The notes: a model not told the origin generated them from the letters alone. Shown: positions 13,884 through 22,724, counted from the stretch's first letter. The stretch is DNA of 38,116 nt from Candidatus Aenigmatarchaeota archaeon (GCA_016195275.1 JACPZZ010000002.1:1-38116); one strand, 5' to 3'. Translations and numbers: made by a program.

Positions 13884-14790
13884 CCGCTTCAAAGGCGCTG
13901 TTAGCCGTTAACACAAAAATTTCCTTCAAAAGCATCGCCGAAGAAACAAAATACTCCAAAGGCTTTGTTTTCTTGTAATCGGACATTAGATCGTAGTTCC
14001 TTAGCTGCACTTTCTTCAGCATGGACATGTACCTCCACCTGAATATGGAAAAGGAAAGTTTTAATTTGAACCCGTTCAACTTCATAATATGCTTTTTTCC
14101 GTCGTTAAGGAATCCTGAAGCCTCTTTCACGCGTTCTCTGGCAAACGCACGGAGCCCGTCGTTGTCCATCTTGGGCCCGAAAAGGTTGAACCTGTGTTTT
14201 TCGTCCGGCGTAACTTTTATGTCCTCAAGCTTCACATCCTTCTTGAAATCCCGCAGTATGTGCGTTAGGTTCATGCCAACTCCAAGTGTGCGCGCTATAT
14301 TTTCTTTCGTGTCCTCGCCCGCTCTTGGATCCAGCAAGGACAGCGTAATTGCAAAAGGTGAACCGCCCCCCAGATAACAATAGTGTATGAGCTCCTTGTA
14401 AGGTATGAGTTTGCTTTTGTTATTCGAATCTATCTCCATTGTGGTCAGCATGTTCTCCATATGCGGTTTAATCGCTCTTGCCGTGGCAGGGTTATGCGAT
14501 ATGAAGTTCTGCAAAGCCCTGTCCCTGTTTGTTATATTTGGGGGCGTTTTCCCGCTGTAAAGCATTTCCATGCGCTTCCTGTGTTCGCGCAGAACGTTTA
14601 TTCTATGGCTCTTGGTTATGCCCTTCTTGTCAACAATGTCGTCCAGAGTACGCATATAATAATATAGAAACAAGGCCGCATTTCGCTTGCTCTTCGGGAA
14701 TGTGTATGTAAGAAAGTAAAGTGTTTTGTTGGCTCGCTTGCAGGCTTCTCTCGCTTTTTTTAGGAGCTCTTTGTCTGTGAGCAGACGCAT
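13849..14790 (-). CDS. squalene/phytoene synthase family protein
   Basis: Head-to-head condensation of two prenyl diphosphates, giving squalene or phytoene. 313 residues, normal length. The first Asp-rich motif is LDDIVD in YYYMRTLDDIVDKK, and the second is LRDFKKDVK after GVGMNLTHI. The conserved YC-YLGGG segment is also present. Which product is made cannot be read from the sequence. It lies near GGPP synthase and IPP isomerase, which supply its substrate. The promoter contains a palindrome at 14794-14809. Confidence 0.85.
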   Translation of the reverse strand: MRLLTDKELLKKAREACKRANKTLYFLTYTFPKSKRNAALFLYYYMRTLDDIVDKKGITKSHRINVLREHRKRMEMLYSGKTPPNITNRDRALQNFISHNPATARAIKPHMENMLTTMEIDSNNKSKLIPYKELIHYCYLGGGSPFAITLSLLDPRAGEDTKENIARTLGVGMNLTHILRDFKKDVKLEDIKVTPDEKHRFNLFGPKMDNDGLRAFARERVKEASGFLNDGKKHIMKLNGFKLKLSFSIFRWRYMSMLKKVQLRNYDLMSDYKKTKPLEYFVSSAMLLKEIFVLTANSAFEAVKKPVQWVLSR

Positions 14791-14793
14791 AAT

Positions 14794-14809
14794 TGGTAAT
14801 AAGTTACCA
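14794..14809. promoter_or_regulatory. palindrome in the promoter of the squalene/phytoene synthase gene
   Basis: TGGTAATAAGTTACCA is a 6+4+6 inverted repeat between a TATA-like box (reverse complement of 14811-14820) and the ATG at 14790. It overlaps the expected transcription start and could bind a repressor. Confidence 0.4.
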
Positions 14810-14873
14810 TAGATATAAAACTTGCCGGTTTTAACCGTCTATTAACGGTGTGTTATACGTCAATAGCAGTATT

Positions 14874-15914
14874 TTATGTTAGTTTCAACCTCTCAATCAT
14901 TTCTGCCGTCCTGCCTGTGATAATAGTTTTTTTGCTTCTGAACTCTTTCAGGTTTTTCGACCCGGTCAGAAACATCGCGATCTTTAATTCCCGTATTATG
15001 CGTTCCATCTCTTCCTTTATTTTTTCATAACCCGTTACACCAGCGCGCAGGAACGGCCGCGCTATTGTGCATGCGTGTGCGCCCAAAGCGATCGCCTTTG
15101 CAGCATCAAGCCCGTTGTAAATGCCGCCGGATGCAAGCACAGGTATCTTTACGGATTTTTTGCACCATCTCAACGCAACGGCAGTAGGTATTCCCCAGTT
15201 GTTGAACGTATCGCCGACCGGTGAATTTCGGAAAGATTCCACAGCTGTCCACGAGGTTCCGCCGGAACCAGAAACATCGACGGCCTTTACGCCAGCCTCT
15301 TCCAGTTTTTTCGCAACTTCGCCGCTTATTCCCGCGCCGGTTTCCTTTGCAATAACCGGATAGCCCAGTTCTTTGACAATTCTATTAATCGCCTTCAGAA
15401 TTCCGGCCCAGTTCCTGTCTCCTTCCGGTTGCACTAACTCCTGCGCAGCGTTCAGGTGTATGGCCAGCGCGTCTGCTCCGATCATTTCGACCGCTTTCCG
15501 GCATTCTTCAACCCCATAACCTTTCGCGAATTGCGCCGCGCCTATGTTCCCAAGAAGCAGAATACCCGGGGCAACGTCCCTGACATTGTAGGTGCTCAGA
15601 AGCTTGCCGTTTTCAATCATCGCACGCTGCGACCCTACGCCCATGCCGATGCCAACTTCTTCAGCCGCACGGGCCAGATTTTTGTTTATCTTCTCCGCTT
15701 CGGGCGTCCCGCCGGTCATCCCGCTCACCATTATCGGCGCCGTTAATTTTTTACCCAAAAATTCCGTTTCAGTGTCTACATCGTCAAAATCTATTTCCGG
15801 AAGCGCGTTGTGCACGAGCAAAACGTCCTCAAAGCCCGCGGAATTTTTGTGCTGCACGTCCTTTTCAAGGACTATTTTTATATGGTCGGATTTTCTTGAT
15901 TCTGTTTCCGGCAT
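14874..15914 (-). CDS. fni: isopentenyl-diphosphate delta-isomerase, type 2
   Basis: FMN- and NADPH-dependent enzyme interconverting IPP and DMAPP. 346 residues. Visible landmarks: RKSDHIKI near the N-terminus, [67 protein letters not shown] and [22 protein letters not shown], in the order of known type 2 enzymes. Its ATG overlaps the stop of the upstream GGPP synthase gene (TGATG), so the two are translationally coupled and act in successive steps of archaeal lipid synthesis. Confidence 0.95.
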   Translation of the reverse strand: MPETESRKSDHIKIVLEKDVQHKNSAGFEDVLLVHNALPEIDFDDVDTETEFLGKKLTAPIMVSGMTGGTPEAEKINKNLARAAEEVGIGMGVGSQRAMIENGKLLSTYNVRDVAPGILLLGNIGAAQFAKGYGVEECRKAVEMIGADALAIHLNAAQELVQPEGDRNWAGILKAINRIVKELGYPVIAKETGAGISGEVAKKLEEAGVKAVDVSGSGGTSWTAVESFRNSPVGDTFNNWGIPTAVALRWCKKSVKIPVLASGGIYNGLDAAKAIALGAHACTIARPFLRAGVTGYEKIKEEMERIIRELKIAMFLTGSKNLKEFRSKKTIITGRTAEMIERLKLT

Positions 15915-16981
15915 CAGAATTCCCTCTCAATTAAAAAGTTGGCAAACATCCTAAGCCTCTCCTTCGCTTCGGACTTCGCAAGCGTTTTGTCTATCCTGCC
16001 CCACGAATTTTCAACTATTTTTTTCGCATAATTTTTTGCGTATCCTATCGAATCATATTTTTTGATGATATTAATAGCCTCCTGCAGGAGTTTTTTGTCG
16101 TTTGTGTGCGTGTTTAAGATCCCCATTAACCGCTTTGCGTCTTTTTCGTCGGCCTTTTCAAACGTGTGTATGACTAGAAGCGTGCGCTTTCCCTCCTTTA
16201 TATCCTCGGCGAATTCTTTTCCCAAATTCTCTCCTGCGGCTATGTTGAGTATGTCGTCCTGTATCTGGAATGCGACGCCTATGCATTCCGCGAATTCTGC
16301 TATCTCTTCCACTTCGTTTTCATCCGCATCCGCAAGTATGGCGCCTATCTTGGCCGCCATCCTGGAAAGCGCGCCGGTCTTGTACGCGCACATCTGCAGG
16401 TATTTCTTTTCCGTAATAGTCTCCGGTGCGCCGCCCCTGTGCCATATTATGTCCAGGGCCTGCCCGAAGCTGACGCTTATCATTTCCTGCGCCACGGCGT
16501 CGTAAAGTTTTTTTGCTGTTTCTGCAGGTATCTTTCTATTTTTTCCTATTACCAGAAGCGGCAAAAAATACATCACATTGCTTGCATTGATAGCTATGTC
16601 TACGCCGAATATTTTGTGTAGTGCGGGTTTCCCGCGCCTCATATCACTGCTATCCTCTATGTCATCTGCTATCAGAGTGCCGTTGTGGATAACTTCAGGT
16701 ATTGCCACGAAATCAAGAACGTCCGATCTTTTTGCCCCGAAAGCCTCTGCAACCAGAAGCGTCAGCGCCGGCCGCCATCTCTTGCCGCCGCGGTCCAGAA
16801 AATCCCACACAGGCTCGGCAATGCTCTTCGTCGCAGACTTCGGGCTGTTTTCATATCCTGGTTCGCCGAGTGTAAAGGTCATGGACTTTTCGTCGTATTT
16901 TCGCGGTATCCATTCCTCTATCTTCTTGTCGATAACTGGCTTTAACCTCTCCAGATAGGTTTCTATCGACTCCTTTGCCAT
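15914..16981 (-). CDS. geranylgeranyl (polyprenyl) diphosphate synthase
   Basis: Trans-prenyltransferase chain-elongating DMAPP with IPP. First Asp-rich motif ADDIEDSSDMRRGKP near residue 100, and second motif FQIQDDILNIAAGE followed by LGKEFAEDIKEGKRT. 355 residues. Product length cannot be assigned by eye; GGPP for archaeol is the likely product. The gene is first in an operon with the IPP isomerase, and diverges from the KaiC-like gene with TATA-like sequences between them. Confidence 0.92.
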   Translation of the reverse strand: MAKESIETYLERLKPVIDKKIEEWIPRKYDEKSMTFTLGEPGYENSPKSATKSIAEPVWDFLDRGGKRWRPALTLLVAEAFGAKRSDVLDFVAIPEVIHNGTLIADDIEDSSDMRRGKPALHKIFGVDIAINASNVMYFLPLLVIGKNRKIPAETAKKLYDAVAQEMISVSFGQALDIIWHRGGAPETITEKKYLQMCAYKTGALSRMAAKIGAILADADENEVEEIAEFAECIGVAFQIQDDILNIAAGENLGKEFAEDIKEGKRTLLVIHTFEKADEKDAKRLMGILNTHTNDKKLLQEAINIIKKYDSIGYAKNYAKKIVENSWGRIDKTLAKSEAKERLRMFANFLIEREF

Positions 16982-17066
16982 ACCGAATATAATTGAAATT
17001 ACAAATTTAAAACCCTAAAACGTGAAAATTGCAAACTTTTATTAGCCGCAGGCCAATTAGATAGTA

Positions 17067-17753
17067 ATGCCTATAACACGAATCAAATCTGGGATACCTG
17101 GACTCGATGAACTTACCGAAGGCGGTCTGGTACCCGGCTCTGCGGTTTTGGTTGCCGGCCACACAGGCGCAGGAAAAACTCTTTTCTGCATGCAGTTCGT
17201 ATGGCACGGCCTCCAGAAAGGCGAGGCCGGCGTATACATCTCCTTTGAACAGACGCCTCAAGAGTTAAAAGACGACGCTGCGGTTTTCGGCTGGAATTTC
17301 GACGCTTATGAAAGAAAGGGCATGTGCAAGATAGCATTCTACAATCCCTTTGAAATAGCCGACGTCAACAAGATCGTCACCGACGAGATAAACAAAATAC
17401 GCGCCAAACGTGTAGTCATAGATTCCACGTCGATATTTGCCATGTACCTGAACGACGAGTTCAAGGTGCGCGAAAAGCTTTACAAGCTGGTTCAAAAATT
17501 AAAACAGACCGGCTGCACCGTGCTTATGACATCGGAGATAACGGAAGACTCGAAAGGGTTTTCCAGATTCGGCGTGGAGGAATTCGTTGCGGATGCTGTT
17601 GTTGTGCTATATTATTTAGGCATAGGTAGTACGAACTTCAGAAGCCTTCAAGTTATCAAAATGAGAAGAACTAAACACGAGCAGGATCATGTACCGTTTG
17701 AGATAGGAAAAAATGGGCTGGAAATTATGAAAAAGGAAAAAATTGAAATCTGA
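17067..17753 (+). CDS. KaiC-like RecA-superfamily ATPase
   Basis: Single-domain KaiC/GvpD-like ATPase of 228 residues. It starts with the family hallmark RIKSGIPGLDELTEGGLVPGS, then Walker A AGHTGAGKT, YISFEQTPQEL, Walker B RVVIDSTS and the GFSRFGVEEFVADAVVVL segment. Such proteins are signalling or assembly ATPases in archaea. Translation probably starts close to the transcription start (TATA-like CTTTTATTAG near 17036). A V4R gene follows 15 bases after its stop with a GGTGATG ribosome-binding site, suggesting a sensor-ATPase pair. Confidence 0.88.
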   Translation: MPITRIKSGIPGLDELTEGGLVPGSAVLVAGHTGAGKTLFCMQFVWHGLQKGEAGVYISFEQTPQELKDDAAVFGWNFDAYERKGMCKIAFYNPFEIADVNKIVTDEINKIRAKRVVIDSTSIFAMYLNDEFKVREKLYKLVQKLKQTGCTVLMTSEITEDSKGFSRFGVEEFVADAVVVLYYLGIGSTNFRSLQVIKMRRTKHEQDHVPFEIGKNGLEIMKKEKIEI

Positions 17754-17768
17754 TGGTGGTGATGATCA

Positions 17769-18311
17769 ATGTTTAAAATTGTCATGGATTTGTTAGCACA
17801 TAAACAACTCCAATTTGAAGAAGGTTCTATAAAGCTACTTGGTCAGAATGTCGTAATTTTTCCTTTTGACAACTTATTTTCAATACAGAAAATTATAGAG
17901 GATGGCAACAAAACACAAGAATTGTATCTTGCATCTAAAGAACTCGGGAAAAACTGGATTAAGAATTTATTTAAATTTTACAAAATGGATACCATACAGG
18001 AGCAGGCACATTGGGGAGAACGTGTATTTACGCTTGCTGGTATGGGTAAAATGAAAGTCGTCACGTGGAACACCAAAGATTCCACAACCATTTATAGGGC
18101 TTATGAAAGCACTACAGCAAAGTATTACGGGAACGTAGACCGGCCAGTATGCCACATACCACGCGGCTGGTTCGCCGGTGCTTCATCTACTTTTTTCAAT
18201 AAAGATTTGGACGGGATGGAAGTTAAATGTATGTCAAAAGGGGACAAGTATTGTGAATTTTTCATAGGGCCGAAGGAGCTAGTAGATTCGATGGCTGCGG
18301 CCAAACGTTAA
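17769..18311 (+). CDS. V4R-domain protein, putative ligand sensor
   Basis: 180 residues. The C-terminal part (about 100-170) matches the V4R (4-vinyl reductase-like) domain: CHIPRGWFAGASS, then GMEVKCMSKGDKYCEFFIGP with the paired cysteines. V4R domains bind small hydrophobic or tetrapyrrole ligands, and in archaea often accompany KaiC-like ATPases. GGTGATG at 17757-17763 precedes the ATG. The N-terminal 90 residues are unassigned. Function as the sensory partner of the upstream ATPase is inferred from adjacency. Confidence 0.75.
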   Translation: MFKIVMDLLAHKQLQFEEGSIKLLGQNVVIFPFDNLFSIQKIIEDGNKTQELYLASKELGKNWIKNLFKFYKMDTIQEQAHWGERVFTLAGMGKMKVVTWNTKDSTTIYRAYESTTAKYYGNVDRPVCHIPRGWFAGASSTFFNKDLDGMEVKCMSKGDKYCEFFIGPKELVDSMAAAKR

Positions 18312-18316
18312 CATAC

Positions 18317-19291
18317 TCAATTTTTCTCCCAGTATTTTTCACGCGCCTTAAATGCTTCTTTTACCTTAGAGTAGTTATTTACAAACTGCTGGGCATCGAA
18401 ACTCTGAATACCGACGGCTTCGGTATAAATTTTCATTTTAGATATCTCTTCATCCGCCATTTTTTCTATTTCCTGGGACAAAGGCAAAAGCTTTTTCTCA
18501 ATCTCTTTGATATTTCCTGTATTAAATTCCTCGAAGTTTATTATCCCGCGCTCCAAGCCCAATGCTAGCATAGGGCTGCTGAAATCTTTTTCGATAATTT
18601 CTCTGTACCACGTATTCAATGTATTGCCAAGCATGGACACCGTATCAGCCATGGAGAAAAGAGAAAACACTTTACCGTTTTCCTTTTTGTCAAAATTATT
18701 AGATACCATTAGGTCCAGAAGTGAATGTAGAAACACCATAGTGGATGGTGATCTATGCAGGATTATATGACTGATGGGATAAACAATTTTGTCTCTGTTT
18801 ACCAAATAACTAAACTCCATTGCTTTGCCGACTGACCTAAGGCCGTAAATAAAATGCTGTTTGAATTCCTCAAATCTTGGAAATTGCCTGACTGTTTGGA
18901 CAATCTCTTCCAAGATATGATAAGTTGTTTGATAATATATGCAGCCTTTATTGTTTTTATTGTCCAGTACTTGAGTTATATCTTTGAATCTGGTTTGGTA
19001 ATTACCATCAAGGATTGCACGCACATTGAATAACAGATCCAATAACGCATATGTGAATTCTTCTCCCCCGTTTCTTTTTATAAGTTCTGCATTATCGCAA
19101 GCATCGTCAACAGAAACGTCCACCATGCAAAGTGCTGTTTTCGCATCTGCCAATATTGGCACATAATCTTGAGGTACGGAAGATAGATACAAGTAATGAT
19201 AAGAATTATTCAGCCACTCAAACAATCTACGTGGCCTTAGACCACTCTCCAGTTTCTCAAATTCAATTAATGATTTTTCCCACAACTCCAT
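18317..19291 (-). CDS. putative terpenoid-synthase-fold protein
   Basis: 324 residues, all-alpha in appearance. Two places hint at the terpenoid synthase superfamily: an Asp-rich stretch VDVSVDDACD near residue 55, and a later segment ADTVSMLGNTLNTWYREIIEKDFSSP that has the layout of the second metal motif but lacks some of its usual residues. ATG at 19291 is chosen because GGTGA lies five bases upstream; an upstream start would add a hydrophobic stretch. It converges on the V4R gene and lies 1.3 kb from the GGPP synthase gene. It may act on prenyl chains or be a catalytically degenerate relative. Confidence 0.45.
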   Translation of the reverse strand: MELWEKSLIEFEKLESGLRPRRLFEWLNNSYHYLYLSSVPQDYVPILADAKTALCMVDVSVDDACDNAELIKRNGGEEFTYALLDLLFNVRAILDGNYQTRFKDITQVLDNKNNKGCIYYQTTYHILEEIVQTVRQFPRFEEFKQHFIYGLRSVGKAMEFSYLVNRDKIVYPISHIILHRSPSTMVFLHSLLDLMVSNNFDKKENGKVFSLFSMADTVSMLGNTLNTWYREIIEKDFSSPMLALGLERGIINFEEFNTGNIKEIEKKLLPLSQEIEKMADEEISKMKIYTEAVGIQSFDAQQFVNNYSKVKEAFKAREKYWEKN

Positions 19292-19494
19292 TTTATTCAC
19301 CAAAAATGCTGTAAACAGTATTAACCGGTGGCAAAGAAAAACGTATAGTAATATCAATGTTGATGATATAATTTTAGTATAATACGTATACTTTACATAT
19401 TATGTATTCTTAATTCTAAATCTAGTTAAAATATTGAAATATCATGCGTTTCTGTATACAAAATTATATACGAACAACATGGAAAGAATGCAGA
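19292..19494. other. AT-rich intergenic stretch with inverted repeat
   Basis: About 200 bases without a convincing gene, flanked on both sides by minus-strand genes. It holds AGTATA (19376-19381) and TATACT (19387-19392) as a short palindrome and several TATA-like sequences, probably the promoter of the gene starting at 19291. Confidence 0.4.
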
Positions 19495-20094
19495 CTATAA
19501 TCTGACACCCATCCCCTTCAAACTCTCTATGCACATAGTCGGTGATGTAAACAACACACCTTTGATGCCGACAGAGTTGGCAGCTTCTACATACTCAGGT
19601 TCGTTGTCGACAAAAACGATCTCGTTGGGATTGCATCTTGCTTTTTCCAGCAAAAGTGCATAAATTTCTCTCATCGGCTTTCTTACGCCTACTTCATGAG
19701 AATAAACGCCAAAATCGAAGAATTCATTGATTTTGTAAACCTGTTCGGCATAATGTGCAATTTCTTTCACGCTGTTAGACAAAAAACCTACTTTGTAGCC
19801 ATTCGATTTCAGCCGTATTGCAAGCTCTTTCACGGGTTCCTGTATCGTATAAAGCTCATGAAGCCTATTGCTCAGATATGCTACACTTACACCAACACCA
19901 AACTGCTGTTTGAATCTTTCCCAGAAAACGTGCTCGCTGAATTCGCCCACAAACATGCGCCTGAAATTTTCTATGAAAAATTTCTTCACACCTTCGTAAT
20001 CCAGTGAGAACTCTTTGATAACAGATTTCGACATCTCGTAAACGCCGTCTACAACAAATACACCACCGCAATCAAAAACCACAGCCCTGATCAT
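19495..20094 (-). CDS. HAD-superfamily hydrolase
   Basis: 199-residue haloacid-dehalogenase-type phosphatase. Motif I AVVFDCGGVF (nucleophile Asp8), motif II FLSNS, motif III GVRKPMREIY with the Lys, and motif IV IVFVDNEPEYVEAANSVG. The DxGGV form of motif I is common in subfamily I members. An alpha-helical cap lies between motifs I and II. It follows the TIM-barrel gene by 20 bases on the same strand, so the pair may act on the same sugar phosphate, though the substrate cannot be named. Confidence 0.87.
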   Translation of the reverse strand: MIRAVVFDCGGVFVVDGVYEMSKSVIKEFSLDYEGVKKFFIENFRRMFVGEFSEHVFWERFKQQFGVGVSVAYLSNRLHELYTIQEPVKELAIRLKSNGYKVGFLSNSVKEIAHYAEQVYKINEFFDFGVYSHEVGVRKPMREIYALLLEKARCNPNEIVFVDNEPEYVEAANSVGIKGVLFTSPTMCIESLKGMGVRL

Positions 20095-20114
20095 TTATTG
20101 TCGCCCAATTCAGC

Positions 20115-20882
20115 CTATGAACTGTCCTCCATAACCCTTTCCAGCATGCCCTTGGATATATACGCCTCATGGTGCGTGTAATTCCTATCCAAGTCCATGA
20201 TAAAAGGAAATTCGGTTTTGCTGGCCCTTTCCAGCGCTTTTATGGTCGCCAAAAATTTTTCCCACTTCACACCGCCTACCCCGATTATGAACCCGCCTTT
20301 GCCCAGTTTAACAACAAAATCCGAAGCGTGGAAGGATTTTACGTTTCTCTGGTACCTCTCAACGAATTTGTCCGCGCTGACACCCTGCGAATAAAGGAAC
20401 GAAGTTTCGACCTGTATTCCGAGCGGGGATTTCATGCTATCCAGGAAATCCTGCACCTCCGCTACGCTCCCAAGTATCTGCGACGGTGAGTCGGCGTGGA
20501 TCTCCAAAATAATCCGCAGATTTCTGGGCTTTAGCATCGCGATTTTCAGGTTGCTCTCCGCCCGCCTTTTATTCGAATTGAATGACGGCATTGAAATACT
20601 GAGCGATTTTATGCCGAATGCGTTCGCTATTTCAACATGCCTGTCGATGTACTTTTCAAACTCGCTGACTTCGTCGTAGGAATCCAGGTTGAAGTTCTTG
20701 GTTTTGTTGAGATGGATCGCAATGGGTTTAATCTTCAGCCCTTTCAATGCGCTCATGTTTTTCTCATTTATCACGCTGTCCGTCAATTCGACAAAATCAA
20801 ATCCCAGCGACTCGCACTCGCGCAACCATGCGGAAAAATCCGGGTGGCGCACCCAGTTGTTCGCGCTCACAGCGATTTTCAT
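20115..20882 (-). CDS. xylose-isomerase-like TIM-barrel protein
   Basis: 255 residues with the pattern of sugar phosphate isomerase/epimerase and endonuclease IV-type TIM barrels: CESLGFDFVELTD at the N-terminus, then IKPIAIHLN, KSLSISMPS, RIILEIHADS, GIQVETSF and FHASDF with conserved His, Glu and Asp at strand ends. Members act on sugars with divalent metals. It is the first gene of a two-gene minus-strand unit with the HAD phosphatase. Confidence 0.75.
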   Translation of the reverse strand: MKIAVSANNWVRHPDFSAWLRECESLGFDFVELTDSVINEKNMSALKGLKIKPIAIHLNKTKNFNLDSYDEVSEFEKYIDRHVEIANAFGIKSLSISMPSFNSNKRRAESNLKIAMLKPRNLRIILEIHADSPSQILGSVAEVQDFLDSMKSPLGIQVETSFLYSQGVSADKFVERYQRNVKSFHASDFVVKLGKGGFIIGVGGVKWEKFLATIKALERASKTEFPFIMDLDRNYTHHEAYISKGMLERVMEDSS

Positions 20883-20927
20883 ACTTACAGATGAACTGTT
20901 AAACTTAAGCGCTTTTCTTTCAGGTTG

Positions 20928-21137
20928 TCATGCCGCTTTGCCGGCGTCCCTGAGAACTTGCCTGTCCATCATCTTGCTGGCATTCAGTATTTCTACCCCT
21001 ATCAGTTTATCCTTTTTATCGAAATCTAGGATTATATTATCGCTTAACGTGACTGTTTTTTTTGCCTCGCCGGAGCGTATAGGATATTTTATATATATGT
21101 ACCCCGCATCAACTTCCTTGTCGTATCTAAACCTCAT
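20928..21137 (-). CDS. DUF2283-family protein, putative antitoxin
   Basis: 69 residues covering a whole DUF2283 domain: FRYDKEVDAGYIYIKYP, then NIILDFDKKDKLIGVEILNAS. It lies four bases after the DUF4258 gene. This small pair is widely seen and regarded as a probable TA module; which partner is toxic is inferred from the RelE-like look of DUF4258. A longer divergent relative is at 12013-12411. Confidence 0.75.
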   Translation of the reverse strand: MRFRYDKEVDAGYIYIKYPIRSGEAKKTVTLSDNIILDFDKKDKLIGVEILNASKMMDRQVLRDAGKAA

Positions 21138-21141
21138 AAGT

Positions 21142-21354
21142 CTAATACACCGTTATTACTATTAAATAACTTTCTTCTTCCGCAAAAACAACTGTTATTG
21201 ACCTTCCTCTGACGTCTTTCACGGCCACCTTCCTGCCAGTCTGGCCTGTCTTCAGATAATCAGGATAATTTATCGTTGCCTCGATTTCGGCAAATGAAAT
21301 GCCTCTCGCCTTCCTTCTGTCATTGGCATGTCCGGAAAAAATTATCCTCTTCAT
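21142..21354 (-). CDS. DUF4258-family protein, putative toxin
   Basis: 70 residues: IIFSGHANDRRKARGISFAEIEATI, then PDYLKTGQTGRKVAVKD and SYLIVITVY, the pattern of DUF4258 with its H-A-x-x-R-x-x-x-R-G-I-S motif. Probably a small ribonuclease-like toxin. First gene of the pair with the DUF2283 gene. Its promoter region faces that of the VapBC pair at 21490. Confidence 0.75.
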   Translation of the reverse strand: MKRIIFSGHANDRRKARGISFAEIEATINYPDYLKTGQTGRKVAVKDVRGRSITVVFAEEESYLIVITVY

Positions 21355-21470
21355 TCAAGTGTCTGTATAAGTTGGATAAACCCACATTATAAGCCAGCTG
21401 GTTCCGAGGTTCCGATAGTATTTATCGCAGCTTCTCCCACTTCAAAACATTAATACTCAGTTTAAGTATC

Positions 21471-21489
21471 AGTTATACAATGTATAACT
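21471..21489. promoter_or_regulatory. palindromic operator abutting the vapB start
   Basis: AGTTATACAATGTATAACT is a perfect 9+1+9 palindrome that ends one base before the ATG at 21490. AbrB-type VapB antitoxins repress their own operon by binding such sites, and this position would cover the start of the message. Confidence 0.6.
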
Positions 21490-21714
21490 ATGGCTTCCAT
21501 CGAAGTTAAAGCAAAAAGGTGGGGAAACTCTATAGGGTTGCTTATACCAAAAGACGTGGTTAGAAAAGAAAAGATACGCGAAAACCAAATATTGGACATA
21601 ATAATCATACCAAAAACAAGGACGCTGGAAAAAACTTTTGGCATGGTAAAGGGATGGGAAAAACCGGCACAGCAGATTAAGGACGAGATCAGGCGCGAAC
21701 TGCATGACGGATAA
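21490..21714 (+). CDS. vapB: AbrB-type antitoxin (VapB/MazE-like)
   Basis: 74 residues. The N-terminal swapped-hairpin motif is clear: VKAKRWGNSIGLLIPKDVVRKEKIRENQILDI. The C-terminal part (WEKPAQQIKDEIRREL) is a likely toxin-binding tail. Its last bases overlap the PIN toxin start (ATGACGGATAA), so the two are translationally coupled. A 19-bp palindrome immediately precedes the start. Confidence 0.87.
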   Translation: MASIEVKAKRWGNSIGLLIPKDVVRKEKIRENQILDIIIIPKTRTLEKTFGMVKGWEKPAQQIKDEIRRELHDG

Positions 21715-22075
21715 AACTTACTTTTTCGATTCTTATGCTGTGATAGAAACAATCAAAGGAAATCCTAATTACATTGTATATAAGAAATGCGGGGTAGTGT
21801 TGACAAAGCTGGTCTTGTTTGAGGTTTACTTTAAACTTATCAAAGAATTCACGGAGGCGGACGCCAACAAGTTCTTGGCAGAATCGTACAATTTAGCAGC
21901 AGACTTTGGTTCGGATGTCATAAAATACGCCGCGAAATTCAGGCTGGACAACATGAACAAAAACCTGTCGATGACCGATTGTGTAGGTTATGTGCTGTCA
22001 AAGAATTTGGGAATCAAATTTCTGACAGGCGACGAACAGTTCAAGAGCATGGAAAATGTGGAATTTGCGAAATAA
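21704..22075 (+). CDS. vapC: PIN-domain RNase toxin (VapC)
   Basis: 123-residue PIN nuclease. Acidic active-site residues: Asp9 in YFFDSYAVIE, Glu in LFEVYFKLI, Asp in SMTDCVGYVL and Asp in FLTGDEQF. VapC enzymes cut tRNA or rRNA when freed from VapB. The start overlaps the vapB gene by eleven bases. All catalytic residues are present, so it is probably active. Confidence 0.87.
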   Translation: MTDKTYFFDSYAVIETIKGNPNYIVYKKCGVVLTKLVLFEVYFKLIKEFTEADANKFLAESYNLAADFGSDVIKYAAKFRLDNMNKNLSMTDCVGYVLSKNLGIKFLTGDEQFKSMENVEFAK

Positions 22076-22078
22076 GTA

Positions 22079-22125
22079 AATAAAGAATTATTTGGCATTT
22101 CATTACTTGGTATATATTCTTTATT
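22079..22125. terminator. AT-rich inverted repeat between convergent TA genes
   Basis: AATAAAGAAT (22079-22088) and ATTCTTTATT (22116-22125) are perfect inverted copies between convergent vapC and the MqsA-like gene. It may act as a bidirectional terminator. The stem is weak (AT-rich), so the role is uncertain. Confidence 0.35.
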
Positions 22126-22143
22126 ATTGCTGCTTTGCCAAAC

Positions 22144-22482
22144 TTATTCAGGTTCTATGATAATTTTGTGCCCTATCTTACTTATAGATATATGAGAACC
22201 AGCTTTTAATTTCAAACCCTTCTCCAGGTCGCTGGGTATCCTCAGAACGAGCCCTCTCCCGCTTTTCGACAAGTTTCTGTGCAATTTTAAAGGTTCTGGC
22301 CAAACACCAAGCTTTCTGGCAATGGATATTGTCCTTTGTGCATCATTTTCACTGATAAATTCTTCGCCGCATGCGGTGCATCTTTCGCCCCTTTCAACAA
22401 ACACATAACCTTCTATTTCCGACACTATATCTTCGGCCTTAACTAATTCCCCTTTTTCGCATATAGGACATTTCTTTTTCAT
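22144..22482 (-). CDS. MqsA/YgiT-like antitoxin with zinc finger and AbrB-like tail
   Basis: 112 residues. N-terminal zinc finger with two CxxC pairs (CPICEKGEL and CTACGEEF), as in MqsA/YgiT antitoxins. The C-terminal third (GRGLVLRIPSDLEKGLKLKAGSHISI) looks like an AbrB swapped-hairpin DNA-binding domain instead of the helix-turn-helix found in bacterial MqsA. The start overlaps the stop of the toxin-like gene by four bases. Confidence 0.7.
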   Translation of the reverse strand: MKKKCPICEKGELVKAEDIVSEIEGYVFVERGERCTACGEEFISENDAQRTISIARKLGVWPEPLKLHRNLSKSGRGLVLRIPSDLEKGLKLKAGSHISISKIGHKIIIEPE

Positions 22483-22724
22483 GTTCCTTCAGCACCAGTT
22501 ATAACAAACATTTCAGCCGGATAAACCACAAAGATAATTTTCCTGCTCTTTCCGCTGGCTTTGTACCTTGTATACGCTTCGTATTTGGTCCTGCCAACTT
22601 TATCAATTTTATAGGCTTCTTTTAGTGCTGCTCGCAGATCGTACATATCATAATCCCATTTTCTCATCCATGTATCCCTGAAATGTTTACTCGGTTTAAT
22701 TTCAATGTCAAAATTTATCGACAC
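22479..22724 (-). CDS. DUF4258-like/MqsR-like toxin
   Basis: 81 residues, starting at GTG. The pattern IKPSKHFRDTWMRKWDYDMYDLRAALKEAY, then YEAYTRYK and RKIIFVVYPAEMFVIT suggests a small RelE/DUF4258-type fold with a conserved His and Lys/Arg residues. It precedes and overlaps the zinc-finger antitoxin gene, the toxin-first order known for MqsRA. Toxicity is inferred. Confidence 0.6.
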   Translation of the reverse strand: MSINFDIEIKPSKHFRDTWMRKWDYDMYDLRAALKEAYKIDKVGRTKYEAYTRYKASGKSRKIIFVVYPAEMFVITGAEGT

